This document shows positions 33,621 to 42,952 of a stretch of 55,074 nt of DNA, one piece after another. The notes under the pieces are model-generated. The model was not told the DNA's origin. It saw only the letters and a list, made by a program, of their open reading frames with translations, and ran no database searches. Origin of the DNA: a candidate division WOR-3 bacterium (lineage in GTDB: Bacteria > SDB-A); NCBI GenBank assembly GCA_016926475.1, contig JAFGON010000027.1:1-55074 (forward strand), in the 5' to 3' direction. The first letter of the stretch is position 1. Every line of letters starts with the position of its first letter. Both the position numbers and the translations under genes were made by a program.

Positions 33621-35252
33621 ATGTCGCGAAAACAGCTTTTTATTATCATTTTTGTATGTTCTCTTCTGAGTTCTTTCGCGGGAGCTACTTTCGGCATCTT
33701 TGCCAGAACGCACACTTCTCCTCCGGGAAACATCAGAGAAGACCTTGAATACTTTTCACAATCCCTGGACATGATACTTTCAAATTACGTTATAGACGTC
33801 CAGTCGAGAGACCTCATAGAGTCTTCCGTCAAGGGCATGCTCGACGTGCTCGACCCTTACAGCGTGTATTACGATTCGGTTGAGTACGCGAGAATGCAGG
33901 AAAACACCTCTGGAAATTTCGGCGGTCTCGGCATAGAGATAGGCCTCAGAGGAGAAGTCCTGACTGTGATAGCGCCTATGGACAACACCCCAGCCGAGAG
34001 AGCCGGGTTGTTAGCCGGCGATCAGATTCTAGAGATCAACGGAGAAAAGACAGAGGGGATAACTGTAGACGAAGCGGTGAATAAACTGAGAGGAATACCC
34101 GGAACTGAGGTCGAGGTCAAAATACTTCACCCAGGGCAGACAGAACCCGTCGACATAACAATCGTCAGGGAAATCATCCACCTCAAATCGGTTCCTTACT
34201 CAGAAATAATAAAAGGAACAGATATCGGTTACATCAAGCTCTCAAATTTTTACAACGACGCGGGTTTGGAAGTCTCCGACGCTGTTCGGGATTTGATGGA
34301 AAGAGGAGCAAAAAAATTCATCCTCGACCTCAGGGGAAACCCCGGAGGGTTGCTCAGAGAGGCGATTGTCATTTCCAACGTGTTTTTGCCGAAAGGGGCG
34401 ACTGTGGTTGTCACCAAGGGAAGAATCGGAAGCGACAGGTTTTTCTCTCAGAACGAGCCCTTGGCTTTAAACGCGCCTTTGATTGTTCTTGTCAACTTCA
34501 GCAGCGCTTCAGCTTCGGAAATTGTCGCCGGCGCAATTCAAGACCACGATAGAGGGCTGATTATTGGCTCCAGGACTTATGGAAAAGGCTCCGTTCAGAA
34601 CATTTTCCCTCTTGACCGGGGTGTTAGGGGAGCGATAAAACTGACCACAAGCAGATACTATACTCCATCGGGCAGGCTTATAGACGCAGGACATTCAAGG
34701 ACGAGACAGCAAGTTGAAGACAACGTCTCCCTCGCAGATTCAGGCCCTTACACGACTTTGGGTTCTCTGAAAAGAGAAGTATGGGGAGGAGGCGGGATAT
34801 ACCCTGACTTCCTTTACTACGCTTCCCTTTTGACCGACGATGAAATCGCCCTTTCCACAAAAGGAGTTTATTTCACTTACGCCACCGAGTATTCACTCGA
34901 GCATTCCTCTCTTGGAGTTGATTTTGTCCTCACGGAAAAGGACATGGAAGATTTTTACGCTCTATCGGCGGACTCAGGCATATACATTGACGAGACGACG
35001 CCGGAAAATGTACGCAAAAACATTATTTCCCATCTCAGGGTGACAATAGCGACTTCTTTGTTCGGACCGGATAGCAGATACTACGAAGCTCTGAAATCTG
35101 ACGAACAGGTCTCATTAGCTGTCAGGCTTCTTGAGCAGTCAAGCCAACCCATGGACATATTCGATGTGGCAGAGGATCATCTTGACTGGCAGTTCATTGA
35201 CGAAAAAGCGCTCGCTTACGAAGACAGTATCAGGGCAATTATAGATGAATGA
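33621..35252 (+). CDS. C-terminal processing S41 serine protease (CtpA/Prc family)
   Basis: ATG 33621 is chosen because AAGGGGG lies before it and the protein then starts with MSRKQLF, a signal anchor (about 1-25); the ATG at 33588 lacks these. The 543-residue protein has a PDZ domain (GGLGIEIGLRGEVLTVIAP, GDQILEINGEKT), then the S41 core with GYIKLSNF, LDLRGNPGG and the catalytic Ser in SASASEIVAGA followed by the Lys in GSRTYGKGSV. A 170-residue C-terminal region follows. It should cleave envelope proteins near the inner membrane on the periplasmic side. Confidence 0.93.
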   Translation: MSRKQLFIIIFVCSLLSSFAGATFGIFARTHTSPPGNIREDLEYFSQSLDMILSNYVIDVQSRDLIESSVKGMLDVLDPYSVYYDSVEYARMQENTSGNFGGLGIEIGLRGEVLTVIAPMDNTPAERAGLLAGDQILEINGEKTEGITVDEAVNKLRGIPGTEVEVKILHPGQTEPVDITIVREIIHLKSVPYSEIIKGTDIGYIKLSNFYNDAGLEVSDAVRDLMERGAKKFILDLRGNPGGLLREAIVISNVFLPKGATVVVTKGRIGSDRFFSQNEPLALNAPLIVLVNFSSASASEIVAGAIQDHDRGLIIGSRTYGKGSVQNIFPLDRGVRGAIKLTTSRYYTPSGRLIDAGHSRTRQQVEDNVSLADSGPYTTLGSLKREVWGGGGIYPDFLYYASLLTDDEIALSTKGVYFTYATEYSLEHSSLGVDFVLTEKDMEDFYALSADSGIYIDETTPENVRKNIISHLRVTIATSLFGPDSRYYEALKSDEQVSLAVRLLEQSSQPMDIFDVAEDHLDWQFIDEKALAYEDSIRAIIDE

Positions 35253-36156
35253 AATCCTCGCTGTCGGTTCAGTCGCACTCGACACCATTGAAAACAGCAA
35301 GGGAAAATTCAAGGACATCCCAGGGGGCTCACTTTCTTATTTTGTAAGCTCAGCCGCTCTTTACGTAAAGGTGATCCCCCTCGGAATAGTGGGAGACGAC
35401 TTTCCCCCCTTTTCGGAAGCATGGGGCGGCGGCAGGAAAATTGACGGGTCCAACTTCTCTATCGCCAGGGGGAGAACTTTCCGCTGGTGGGGAAAATACG
35501 ACGAGGATCTCGATTTCAGACAGACCCTTTACACCGACCTCGGAGTTTTTGAAAACTTCAAGCCCCTGCTGACGTCATCAGCTAAAAAAGCGCCCTACGT
35601 ATTTCTTGGCAACATATCCCCGGAATTACAGCTTGAAGTGATCTCCCAGACAAATAAAACATCTTTCAAAGCCCTCGACACCATGAATTACTGGATAGAC
35701 GGATTTCGCGACGCCCTTATGGAAGCTGTATCAAAGGTCGATCTTCTCATAATAAACGACCAGGAACTGGTTCATCTGACAGGTAAACAATCCGAAATAT
35801 CGGCTTTGATGGATTTGTTCGACATCGGGCTTAAATACGTTGTCTTAAAAAGGGGAAAACACGGAGCTCTGGTCTTTTCAAAAGAAAATTTTAAAAACTG
35901 CGGAATATACGAACACGCTCAGGTCGTCGACACCACCGGCGCTGGAGATTGTTTCGCCGGCGGTCTGATGGGTTATTTGGCTTCGACCACAATAAGATGC
36001 GAAATCGATACCCCCGTAGGTTGGAAAAACATGAAGTCATCTCTAAAAAGGGGCGCGGCAGCAGCGTCTTTCGCCATAGAGGGTTTCGGCTTGTCTTCGC
36101 TTATTAAGGCGAAAAAGAAGGACATTGAAGCGAGAACCAGGGAAATAAAAAAATGA
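35245..36156 (+). CDS. PfkB-family sugar kinase
   Basis: The 303-residue protein has PfkB features: VGSVALDTIEN at the start, GGSLSYFVSSAA, and the C-terminal DTTGAGDCFAGGLMGYLA with the catalytic Asp and anion hole. It lacks clear ribokinase or fructokinase signatures, so the substrate is open. The ATG overlaps the protease stop by 8 nt, and the next gene overlaps by 4 nt. Ribulose-phosphate epimerase two genes on would suit a pentose or ketose role. Confidence 0.88.
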   Translation: MNEILAVGSVALDTIENSKGKFKDIPGGSLSYFVSSAALYVKVIPLGIVGDDFPPFSEAWGGGRKIDGSNFSIARGRTFRWWGKYDEDLDFRQTLYTDLGVFENFKPLLTSSAKKAPYVFLGNISPELQLEVISQTNKTSFKALDTMNYWIDGFRDALMEAVSKVDLLIINDQELVHLTGKQSEISALMDLFDIGLKYVVLKRGKHGALVFSKENFKNCGIYEHAQVVDTTGAGDCFAGGLMGYLASTTIRCEIDTPVGWKNMKSSLKRGAAAASFAIEGFGLSSLIKAKKKDIEARTREIKK

Positions 36157-36566
36157 AATATCCCAGGGAGTTCTCGCTGGTTCTCAGGCTTGCCGGCGTA
36201 GCCTTTCTCCTCATATTCCTTCTCTCGGGAACTTTTCAACTGACTCCAAACCTTAAAAACCGTCTGATCAGGACAGCTGTCATCGCGCTGTCCGTCATCG
36301 CACTGAGGTACGCTGAAGAAAAGAAAAAAGGCGAAAAAGCATTTTGGGTTCTCGTATTTTTCGCGCTGCTTTTTGCAGGAATCTTCAACGCATTTTTCCA
36401 GTTTCTGACTGTATGCGCTGTAGTGTCGGTTGTTTGCCTGATACTCTTTGTCTTTCTGGCGACAGTTAAAATTCTTTTAATATACAGAATCGGGAGAAAA
36501 CGCCGGGCTGAACTCTTTTTTTACCCGTCTCTGGGCATTCTCTCTTTTTTATCCCTGGCGGCATAA
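36153..36566 (+). CDS. Small membrane protein, function unknown
   Basis: The 137-residue product has about four hydrophobic segments separated by basic loops (LKNRLIRT, RYAEEKKKGEKA, RIGRKRRAEL). It sits between the sugar kinase (4-nt overlap) and rpe (1-nt gap), so it is translated with both. No family is recognised. Confidence 0.68.
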   Translation: MKYPREFSLVLRLAGVAFLLIFLLSGTFQLTPNLKNRLIRTAVIALSVIALRYAEEKKKGEKAFWVLVFFALLFAGIFNAFFQFLTVCAVVSVVCLILFVFLATVKILLIYRIGRKRRAELFFYPSLGILSFLSLAA

Positions 36567-36567
36567 G

Positions 36568-37200
36568 ATGATCAGAGTAGGCGCTTCTCTTATTTCTTCA
36601 GATCTTCTCGATCTCGGAAATGTCATAAAAAATCTCGAAACCTCCGGAGTCGATTTTTTCCATTTCGACGTCATGGATGGGCATTTCGTTCCGAACCTGA
36701 CTTTTGGACCGGACCTCGCATGCCAGATCAAAAATTTCACAGATCTTCCTCTCGACGTCCACCTCATGACCGACCGCCCCGAAGAAACAGCCCAATGGTT
36801 TCTCAGGTGCCATCCAGACTACATTTCCTGGCACGTCGAAATCGAGGCTGCCCACGAGCGCATATCCTCTATGTTGAGAAAAAACTCGATTCGCCCAGGA
36901 ATGGCGATAAACCCCGGGACACCTGTTGACAAGATTTTCCCTTTTCTGCACCTTTTAGATTTTGTCCTTATTATGAGCGTCAACCCCGGATTTGGAGGTC
37001 AAAAATTCATCGACAAAGCCGCTGAAAAGGCTTTGGAGATAACAAAAAAGAAAAGAATCGAATTATTCATAGACGGAGGAATAAACGACAAAACCGCACC
37101 CATCGCAAAAAAATTCGGTATAGAAAACCTCGTCTCGGGCTCGTACCTCGTCAAATCAGCGGACATCTCCCAAAGTTTAGAAAAGCTGAAGTCCTGCTGA
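36568..37200 (+). CDS. rpe: Ribulose-phosphate 3-epimerase
   Basis: The 210-residue TIM-barrel enzyme has the full set of motifs: GASLISSDLLDLGN, FHFDVMDGHFVPNLTFGP with metal His and Asp, DVHLM, MSVNPGFGGQKFI and the closing IDGGIN. It interconverts ribulose 5-phosphate and xylulose 5-phosphate. It is the last gene in the long plus-strand run; a weak hairpin GCAC/GTGC near 37230 may help end transcription. Confidence 0.96.
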   Translation: MIRVGASLISSDLLDLGNVIKNLETSGVDFFHFDVMDGHFVPNLTFGPDLACQIKNFTDLPLDVHLMTDRPEETAQWFLRCHPDYISWHVEIEAAHERISSMLRKNSIRPGMAINPGTPVDKIFPFLHLLDFVLIMSVNPGFGGQKFIDKAAEKALEITKKKRIELFIDGGINDKTAPIAKKFGIENLVSGSYLVKSADISQSLEKLKSC

Positions 37201-37348
37201 AGACATTCAGACTCCCAAACGCACTTTTTTTGTGCAATTTTATATGACTCCGATCCAATAATTTTCTGTACAGTGCGCAAATTCATATCATAGAGCAGGT
37301 TGTTCTATTTGGCATGATATATGCAAACATCATTTTTGGAGGAAAAAT

Positions 37349-38107
37349 ATGAAGAAAATGTATATGCTGCCAGTTCTAGCGCTTTTGTCAATGGGCTGTA
37401 GTCAAAGGCCGTCTATGGTTCAAAACGCTTTCACCGTGACGGGAGACGGCGAAATACGTTTGTACTGGGATCCAAACACGGAATCAGACATCGATTTTTA
37501 CAGGATTTACAGGTCATACACCCAGTCAGGATTTTACGAATTGATCGCAGAAACCCCTTTTGAATGTTTTATAGACTATGCCGTATCAAACGGCGTCACA
37601 TATTTTTACGCCGTCTCCGCGGTAAATGGATACGGTGAAGAAGGACCTCTGACAAACTACCTGATATACGACACACCCAGGCCGGAGGGTTATTATGCTT
37701 CTATTCTCGACATCTACCTGGACCCTTCTCTCGCCGGCTGGGATTTCTCGTCTTATTCAGTGTGCGACGCGCAATCAGTTGTATGCGACATCTACTACGA
37801 GGTCTACAACGGACAAGGCTACATAGTCTGCGCAGACCTCAACACAGACATTCAAGATATGGGCTGGGTCCGCTGTTTCGATGAAATCTCTTACGCTCCG
37901 ACGCAGGGTTGGTCTCCTACCGGAGATGCCGTCGCAATACCCAACCACGTCTACATAATATGGACGAGAACCGACAACTACGCCAAAATATTCGTCCGCG
38001 AAACAAACGGCGACGAAATTGTTTTCGACTGGGCTTACCAGCTCGAACCAGGAAACAGAGAACTCGGAATAAATCCGGATGTGTATACCTCGCGGGAAAC
38101 AAAATGA
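37349..38107 (+). CDS. Lipoprotein with a fibronectin type III-like domain
   Basis: The 252-residue protein has a lipoprotein signal ending LLSMGC (Cys17), then one FN3-like domain: GEIRLYWDPNTESDIDFYRIYRS, YELIAETPFECFIDYAV, GVTYFYAVSAVNGYGEEG. A beta-rich C-terminal domain rich in Trp, Tyr and Asp follows. FN3 domains of this kind are common in secreted and surface proteins of fermentative bacteria. GGAGG precedes the ATG. Its stop overlaps the next start (ATGA). Confidence 0.78.
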   Translation: MKKMYMLPVLALLSMGCSQRPSMVQNAFTVTGDGEIRLYWDPNTESDIDFYRIYRSYTQSGFYELIAETPFECFIDYAVSNGVTYFYAVSAVNGYGEEGPLTNYLIYDTPRPEGYYASILDIYLDPSLAGWDFSSYSVCDAQSVVCDIYYEVYNGQGYIVCADLNTDIQDMGWVRCFDEISYAPTQGWSPTGDAVAIPNHVYIIWTRTDNYAKIFVRETNGDEIVFDWAYQLEPGNRELGINPDVYTSRETK

Positions 38108-38430
38108 AAATATTTGTGATTTTTATGTTCCTGACCCTCCTACTTCCTCGCCCGTCTCTCTTGTCCCTCGGAGAGACGGGCCATGAGGGATTTTTTGGTC
38201 CTTCTCCGGTTATGCCGCCCACGCAGGTAAACAGCCCCGGATCGTTAAAAGGGGCTAAAACCGTCCAGAATTCAATGTCCATAAAACTTCTGGTTTCGGT
38301 CATCCTGAAGTTCGACTTTTTCTGGGACGAAAACAACGACGGAGAGGCATATATACCTGTCTCGACAATAGAACCAAACCGTCTGTTTCAAAAATATTTA
38401 AAAGGCAAATCCCCAACAGACCCTTTATAA
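38104..38430 (+). CDS. Small secreted protein, function unknown
   Basis: The true start is ATG 38104, which overlaps the preceding stop and begins a signal peptide (MKIFVIFMFLTLLLPRPSLLS). Longer readings upstream have no start context. The mature part is about 85 residues, with a Pro/Gly-rich stretch (GPSPVMPPTQVNSPGS) and a short beta-rich end (FFWDENNDGEAYIPV). It may act with the FN3 lipoprotein. No family is recognised. Confidence 0.68.
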   Translation: MKIFVIFMFLTLLLPRPSLLSLGETGHEGFFGPSPVMPPTQVNSPGSLKGAKTVQNSMSIKLLVSVILKFDFFWDENNDGEAYIPVSTIEPNRLFQKYLKGKSPTDPL

Positions 38431-38453
38431 GCCTTTCAATCTGAATCTGCCTC

Positions 38454-38482
38454 TTGTAAGATAAAGCTGTTTTTGCGATAAT
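38454..38482 (+). promoter_or_regulatory. Promoter giving a leaderless riboflavin-operon mRNA
   Basis: TTGTAA (38454-38459), 17 nt, then GATAAT (38477-38482). Only six bases separate the -10 box from the ATG of ribD (38489), so transcription should begin at or beside the start codon. No FMN riboswitch fits here. Confidence 0.75.
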
Positions 38483-38488
38483 ACTTCC

Positions 38489-39577
38489 ATGTCCAAATAC
38501 AAAGACATTATCTACATCAAAAAAGCTATCGACATCGCCAGGGGCAAAGACAGGGCTGTTGCGCCGAATCCTACCGTGGCATGCCTTTTAGTAAAAAACG
38601 ACAGGATAATTTCAAAGGCTTTTCACAAGGGTCAGGGAACCCTTCACGCCGAAAGGGCGGCTCTGATTAAAGCCGGAAGAGAAGCGGCGGGATCGACACT
38701 TTACGTCAACCTCGAACCTTGCTGTCATTGGGGGAGAAATCCTCCCTGCACCGACATAATAATTGAATCCAAGGTAAAAAGGGTCGTCTATTCTCTCAAG
38801 GATCCAAACGAAGAAGTCAACGGAAAAGGAGCGAAACAACTCCAAAAGGCAGGCATAGACGTATCTTCGGGAATCTGCGCTGAAGAGGCTTTCGACGTGA
38901 ACGAAAGCTATTTTGTCAGCCGTATTTTCAAAAGACCTCTTGTTTCAATTAAATTCGCCACCTCCGCCGACGGTTTCGTCCGTGACAGGAAAGGCGTTTC
39001 AAAATGGATAACAGGCGAAAAGGCGAGACATCAAGGCAGAAGACTGCGTTCTCTCCACGCAGCGGTCACCGTCGGAACCAAAACCATCTTGGAAGACGAT
39101 CCTCAGCTGACCGCAAGGATTCTTCGACAAAAGGACCCCCTGAGGGTTGTCTTAGACAAAAGTCTTAGAATTCCCGGGGACAAAAAAATTTTCGCCGATG
39201 GAAACCACATCGTCTTCACCTCATCTGAAAGAGATCTGCCCAAAGCCGAAAAGTTGTCCCCCAAAGATTTCAACCTCAAGAACATATTGAACATACTTTA
39301 TTGTAAACATAAGATAATCTCTCTTCTCGTAGAAGGAGGTCCGGTTTTAGCTTCATCTTTCATAAGGGAGGAATTGTTCGATTACGTCTACCATTTTATC
39401 GCCCCTTATTTTCTCGGGGAAGGTTTGAAGATGTCAAACGAATTGTTTTCTCTTGAAGACCGCTTAAACCTTGCAAGAAAAAGAGTTCAACCACTCGACG
39501 AAGATTTTCTGATAGTATATAAAAATCTTCGCAACAAAATTAAAATTCTGGAGGACGGCTGTTTACAGGCATCATAG
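38489..39577 (+). CDS. ribD: Riboflavin biosynthesis protein RibD (deaminase/reductase)
   Basis: The 362-residue bifunctional enzyme has the zinc deaminase part (VAPNPTVACLLV, HAERAAL, PCCHWGRNPPC) and the reductase part (PLVSIKFATSADGF, VTVGTKTILEDDPQLTAR, VEGGPVLASSF). It performs steps two and three of riboflavin synthesis from GTP. It begins straight after a -10 box and has no Shine-Dalgarno, so it is probably translated from a leaderless mRNA. Its end overlaps ribE by 19 nt. Confidence 0.95.
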   Translation: MSKYKDIIYIKKAIDIARGKDRAVAPNPTVACLLVKNDRIISKAFHKGQGTLHAERAALIKAGREAAGSTLYVNLEPCCHWGRNPPCTDIIIESKVKRVVYSLKDPNEEVNGKGAKQLQKAGIDVSSGICAEEAFDVNESYFVSRIFKRPLVSIKFATSADGFVRDRKGVSKWITGEKARHQGRRLRSLHAAVTVGTKTILEDDPQLTARILRQKDPLRVVLDKSLRIPGDKKIFADGNHIVFTSSERDLPKAEKLSPKDFNLKNILNILYCKHKIISLLVEGGPVLASSFIREELFDYVYHFIAPYFLGEGLKMSNELFSLEDRLNLARKRVQPLDEDFLIVYKNLRNKIKILEDGCLQAS

Positions 39578-40140
39578 AGGAAACCGGCGTTTTGAAAAAA
39601 ATCGAAAGGCGCGGCCAATTCTGGGACATAGCGGTCTCTTGTGAAAAGGTGCTTTCAGATCTAAAAATAGGCGACTCAGTCAGCATTGACGGGACTTGCC
39701 TGACAGTCACCGAAATCAACCCCGGCATTTTCCGTTCGCAGGTCTCGCTTTCCACCTTCAACACGACAAAGATCAAACATTGCCGGCCCGGCGCTGTCAT
39801 CAACCTTGAAAGAGCTCTGCGGGTGAACTCAAGGGTCGGAGGTCACTTTGTTCAGGGACACGTCGAGACCACAGGAAGAATCCTGAAGTTTCTGAGATCC
39901 CCCGGAAACTCGACCCTCGAAATACACATCCCGAAAAACTTCCTCAGCGGCATCGCTGTCAAAGGTTACGTCGCCGTTGACGGAATCAGCCTGACCGTCC
40001 GATCAAAAAAACATTTGTCAATAGACATCATAGTAATTGAAGAGACGTTCCGCAGCACAAACCTTAAACACGCACGGCCAGGGCAGTATGTCAACATAGA
40101 GAGAGACTATATGCCTTTGACACATGGAGGAACGAAATGA
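39559..40140 (+). CDS. ribE: Riboflavin synthase alpha chain, apparent CTG start
   Basis: Riboflavin synthase proteins begin MFTGIIEE. Here the codons for [15 protein letters not shown] run directly after a CTG at 39559, with GGAGGA four to five bases upstream. No ATG, GTG or TTG is available at that point; the next ATG-like start (TTG 39592) would remove the conserved N-terminus. The 193-residue protein has both lumazine-binding repeats ([27 protein letters not shown]) and [14 protein letters not shown]. It makes riboflavin from two 6,7-dimethyl-8-ribityllumazines. Its end overlaps ribBA by 4 nt. Confidence 0.9.
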   Translation: MFTGIIEETGVLKKIERRGQFWDIAVSCEKVLSDLKIGDSVSIDGTCLTVTEINPGIFRSQVSLSTFNTTKIKHCRPGAVINLERALRVNSRVGGHFVQGHVETTGRILKFLRSPGNSTLEIHIPKNFLSGIAVKGYVAVDGISLTVRSKKHLSIDIIVIEETFRSTNLKHARPGQYVNIERDYMPLTHGGTK

Positions 40141-41336
40141 TCCACACCATAGAAGAAGCATTGGATGACATAAGGAAAGGTAAAATAGTCATCGTCGTCG
40201 ACGACGAGGACAGAGAAAACGAGGGCGACATGGTTATCGCCGCTGAAAAGGCGACGCCCCAGGACATAAACTTCATAACAAGGCATGCACGCGGTCTTCT
40301 CTGCGTCTCCATGACTGAGCAGAGGATGAACGATCTGGGTATTCCCATGATGACCCAAAACAACACCGCGCCTCTTCAAACAGCTTTCGGGGTATCTGTT
40401 GATGCTTCTCACGGAGTGACAACCGGCATCAGCGCCAAAGACCGGGCTAAAACAATAAACCTTCTCGCTTCAACCGCTTCAACCTCAGCCGACTTCGTCA
40501 TGCCGGGTCACGTATTCCCTCTCAGGGCTAAAAAAGGCGGCGTGATGAGAAGGGCGGGTCACACTGAAGCAATCGTCGATCTTGCGAATTTGGCGGGTGT
40601 GTATCCGGTAGGTGTTCTCTGTGAAATCCTCGCCGAAGACGGTTCCATGGCAAGGCTTCCGGAGCTGGAAAAAATTTCCGAGGAATTCGGATTGAAGATA
40701 ATCACTATAAAAGATCTCATCTCCTACAGAACAAAAAAGGAAAAACTCATTCACCGAAGTGCCGAAGCCCACCTTCCTACGAAATGGGGAGATTTCGAAC
40801 TGATACTCTACGAGACACAAATAAACTCAGATGTTCACGCCGCTCTCGTCAAAGGAAAATTCGAGAAAGACGAGAGTGTTCTCGTCAGGGTTCATTCAGA
40901 ATGTTTTACCGGAGATATTCTCGGATCGCTCAAATGCGACTGCGGCGATCAGCTTCACGCCGCCATGAAATTGATAGAAAAAGAGGGTAAAGGGGTCATA
41001 CTATACATGAGGCAGGAAGGAAGGGGGATAGGTTTGGTCAACAAAATCAAAGCCTATTCTCTTCAGGAAAAAGGGCTGGACACTGTCGAAGCGAACCTAT
41101 GCTTGGGCTTCAAAGCAGATGAAAGAGACTACGGAATCGGAGCCCAAATACTCTCGGATCTAGGCCTGTCCAAAATAAAAATCATGACGAACAACCCGAA
41201 AAAACTTATAGGTCTTTCGAGTTTCGGCCTTACCATAACTGAAAGAGTGCCGCTTGAAATACCGCCCAACGATAAAAATTTGAATTACCTGAGGACAAAA
41301 AAAGAAAAACTTGGACACATTTTAAAGGAGGTCTGA
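40137..41336 (+). CDS. ribBA: Bifunctional DHBP synthase / GTP cyclohydrolase II
   Basis: The 399-residue protein joins RibB (1-200: [48 protein letters not shown]) to RibA (about 205-399: [22 protein letters not shown] with zinc Cys residues, [16 protein letters not shown]-type end MTNNPKKL). Both active sites look complete. It supplies both precursors of riboflavin. The ATG overlaps the ribE stop (ATGA), and ribH starts directly after its own stop. Confidence 0.96.
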   Translation: MIHTIEEALDDIRKGKIVIVVDDEDRENEGDMVIAAEKATPQDINFITRHARGLLCVSMTEQRMNDLGIPMMTQNNTAPLQTAFGVSVDASHGVTTGISAKDRAKTINLLASTASTSADFVMPGHVFPLRAKKGGVMRRAGHTEAIVDLANLAGVYPVGVLCEILAEDGSMARLPELEKISEEFGLKIITIKDLISYRTKKEKLIHRSAEAHLPTKWGDFELILYETQINSDVHAALVKGKFEKDESVLVRVHSECFTGDILGSLKCDCGDQLHAAMKLIEKEGKGVILYMRQEGRGIGLVNKIKAYSLQEKGLDTVEANLCLGFKADERDYGIGAQILSDLGLSKIKIMTNNPKKLIGLSSFGLTITERVPLEIPPNDKNLNYLRTKKEKLGHILKEV

Positions 41337-41804
41337 ATGCCCATTGTCAGGGAAGGCAAATATTCAGGAAAAGACAAGAAATTCGCTTTGGTAGTTTCTC
41401 GGTTCAACTCCACAGTGACCGCCCGCCTTATCGATGGAGCGCTCGACGCTCTTCGAAGGCACGACGTCAACGAGGAAGATATACACGTCATTTGGGTGCC
41501 CGGAGCCTTTGAGATTCCGGCGGTTGCGAAAATCACCGCCTTTTCGGGCAAATACGACGCCGTGATCTGTCTGGGATCCGTCATAAGAGGAGACACTCCT
41601 CACTTTGATTACGTGGCGGCCGAAGTCTCAAAGGGCGTGGCTTCTGTCGGCATATCGTCCAAAGTTCCGGTCATATACGCAATAATAACCGCAGACACAC
41701 AGGAGCAGGCTCTCGACAGATCCGGGATCAAGTCCGGCAACAAAGGTTTCGACGGAGCCCTGTCCGCTCTCGAAATGGCGAACCTTTATTCGGCACTGGA
41801 ATGA
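41337..41804 (+). CDS. ribH: 6,7-dimethyl-8-ribityllumazine synthase
   Basis: The 155-residue protein has FALVVSRFNSTVTARLI, VPGAFEIPAVAKI, ICLGSVIRGDTPHFDYVAAEVSKG (substrate His) and the ending GNKGFDGALSALEMANL. It joins the RibBA products to form the lumazine. AAAGGAGG precedes the ATG. With ribD, ribE and ribBA the pathway is complete in four consecutive genes. Confidence 0.96.
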   Translation: MPIVREGKYSGKDKKFALVVSRFNSTVTARLIDGALDALRRHDVNEEDIHVIWVPGAFEIPAVAKITAFSGKYDAVICLGSVIRGDTPHFDYVAAEVSKGVASVGISSKVPVIYAIITADTQEQALDRSGIKSGNKGFDGALSALEMANLYSALE

Positions 41805-41807
41805 CCT

Positions 41808-42203
41808 TTGCAGAGTCTTCACTATCTGAGAAAACTGATAATCAAAAAACTCTATAGGGACGAATTCTGTGAAGAAGACGACAGTCTTTTTTTCGACTTC
41901 TACTGCAAAGCTCTCAACGGTGAAGACATTGCCTGGCTTGAGGATAAAATCAAAAAAATAAAAAATAATCTCGAAAAAATCGACAAGTGCATAAAAAGCA
42001 ATTCAAAGAACTGGAACATTGAAAGGGTGGGTCTCGTTGAGAGGCAGATCCTGAGGTTGTCCATAGCCGAAATATTTTTCTACCCAGAGGTTCCGGTCGC
42101 TGTTGCGATGGACGAAGCAATAAAGCTCGGTAAAGAATTCTGCGGCTCAAAGGCTTCTTCTTTTATAAACGGAATCCTCGAAGCGGTCGCGAGGGAAAAA
42201 TAA
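41808..42203 (+). CDS. nusB: Transcription antitermination factor NusB
   Basis: The 131-residue all-helical protein has the NusB C-terminal pattern ERVGLVERQILRLSIAEIFFYPEVPVAVAMDEAIKLGKEFCGSKASSFINGILEAV. The N-terminal half (RKLIIKKLYRDEF) is divergent. It helps build the antitermination complex on rRNA operons. The start is TTG at 41808, 3 nt after the ribH stop. Its linkage to rib genes is a common bacterial arrangement. Confidence 0.9.
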   Translation: MQSLHYLRKLIIKKLYRDEFCEEDDSLFFDFYCKALNGEDIAWLEDKIKKIKNNLEKIDKCIKSNSKNWNIERVGLVERQILRLSIAEIFFYPEVPVAVAMDEAIKLGKEFCGSKASSFINGILEAVAREK

Positions 42204-42952
42204 AAGCGGCGATATTTTCCGACATCCACGGCAACCTTCACGCTTTTGAAGAACTCAAAAAACAGATTTCATCCGTTTCCCCCGACAAAATCATTTTTCT
42301 TGGAGACGCGGTTGATTACTGCGCTTTCCCAAACGAATGCGTGGACGAGGTCGAGAGTCTATCAGACTTAAAACTCCTCGGAAACCATGACGCGGCCGTT
42401 CTGGGAAAGATATCAGATGAATATTTCAACCCGGACGCCAGAAAATCGCTGTCTTGGACTCGAAAAGTTCTGAAACCAGAAAAACTAAAGACAATATCAG
42501 AATGGAAAATGACAGAACAAGAAGTCATCGACGGCTGGCACATCGCTTATTCCCACAGCTCTTATTCATCTCCGGAAAAATGGACCTACATTTCAGATTC
42601 TGAAGATGCGTCGGACGAAATCAAAAAGACAAAAGAAAATAATTTTGATATAATTTTCATAGGACACACTCATATACCGATGGTTTTTTTTCAAAACGAA
42701 AAAATGAGGCTTTTGCGGATGAGAGAAGAAACGGAACTGGAGCTTGGCAGAAATTGCCGTTGTATAGTCAACGTCGGGAGCGCGGGTCAACCCCGAGACG
42801 AAAACAAAATGCCGGGTTTTGTGGTTTTTGACTCTTCTTCGGACAAACTGACCTTCAAGCGTTTCGAGTACGACTACATGTCGGCTTTCAAAGCTGTATC
42901 GACAAGCGGCCTCCCTAAAAGCCTCGCTTTGAGGTTGCTGCTGGGAAAATGA
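42200..42952 (+). CDS. Calcineurin-like metallophosphoesterase, apparent ATA start
   Basis: The 250-residue protein has the metallophosphoesterase motifs: IFSDIHGNLHAFEEL, FLGDAVDYC, LLGNHD, and the late HIAYSHSSY, FIGHTHIPM and VNVGSAGQPRD. The family beginning is M-K-x-A-x-x-S-D-I-H-G-N, so the first codon falls on ATA at 42200, overlapping the nusB stop, with GAGGG four bases upstream. No ATG, GTG or TTG exists upstream in frame, and the first internal ATG (42341) loses three metal motifs. Substrate unknown; YfcE and diadenosine-type activities are possible. It overlaps the M23 gene by 4 nt. Confidence 0.85.
   Translation: MKAAIFSDIHGNLHAFEELKKQISSVSPDKIIFLGDAVDYCAFPNECVDEVESLSDLKLLGNHDAAVLGKISDEYFNPDARKSLSWTRKVLKPEKLKTISEWKMTEQEVIDGWHIAYSHSSYSSPEKWTYISDSEDASDEIKKTKENNFDIIFIGHTHIPMVFFQNEKMRLLRMREETELELGRNCRCIVNVGSAGQPRDENKMPGFVVFDSSSDKLTFKRFEYDYMSAFKAVSTSGLPKSLALRLLLGK

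Noticed and set aside
37225-37245. GCAC-T7-GTGC as terminator after rpe
   Set aside because: The stem is only 4 bp and the T run is in the loop, not after the stem.
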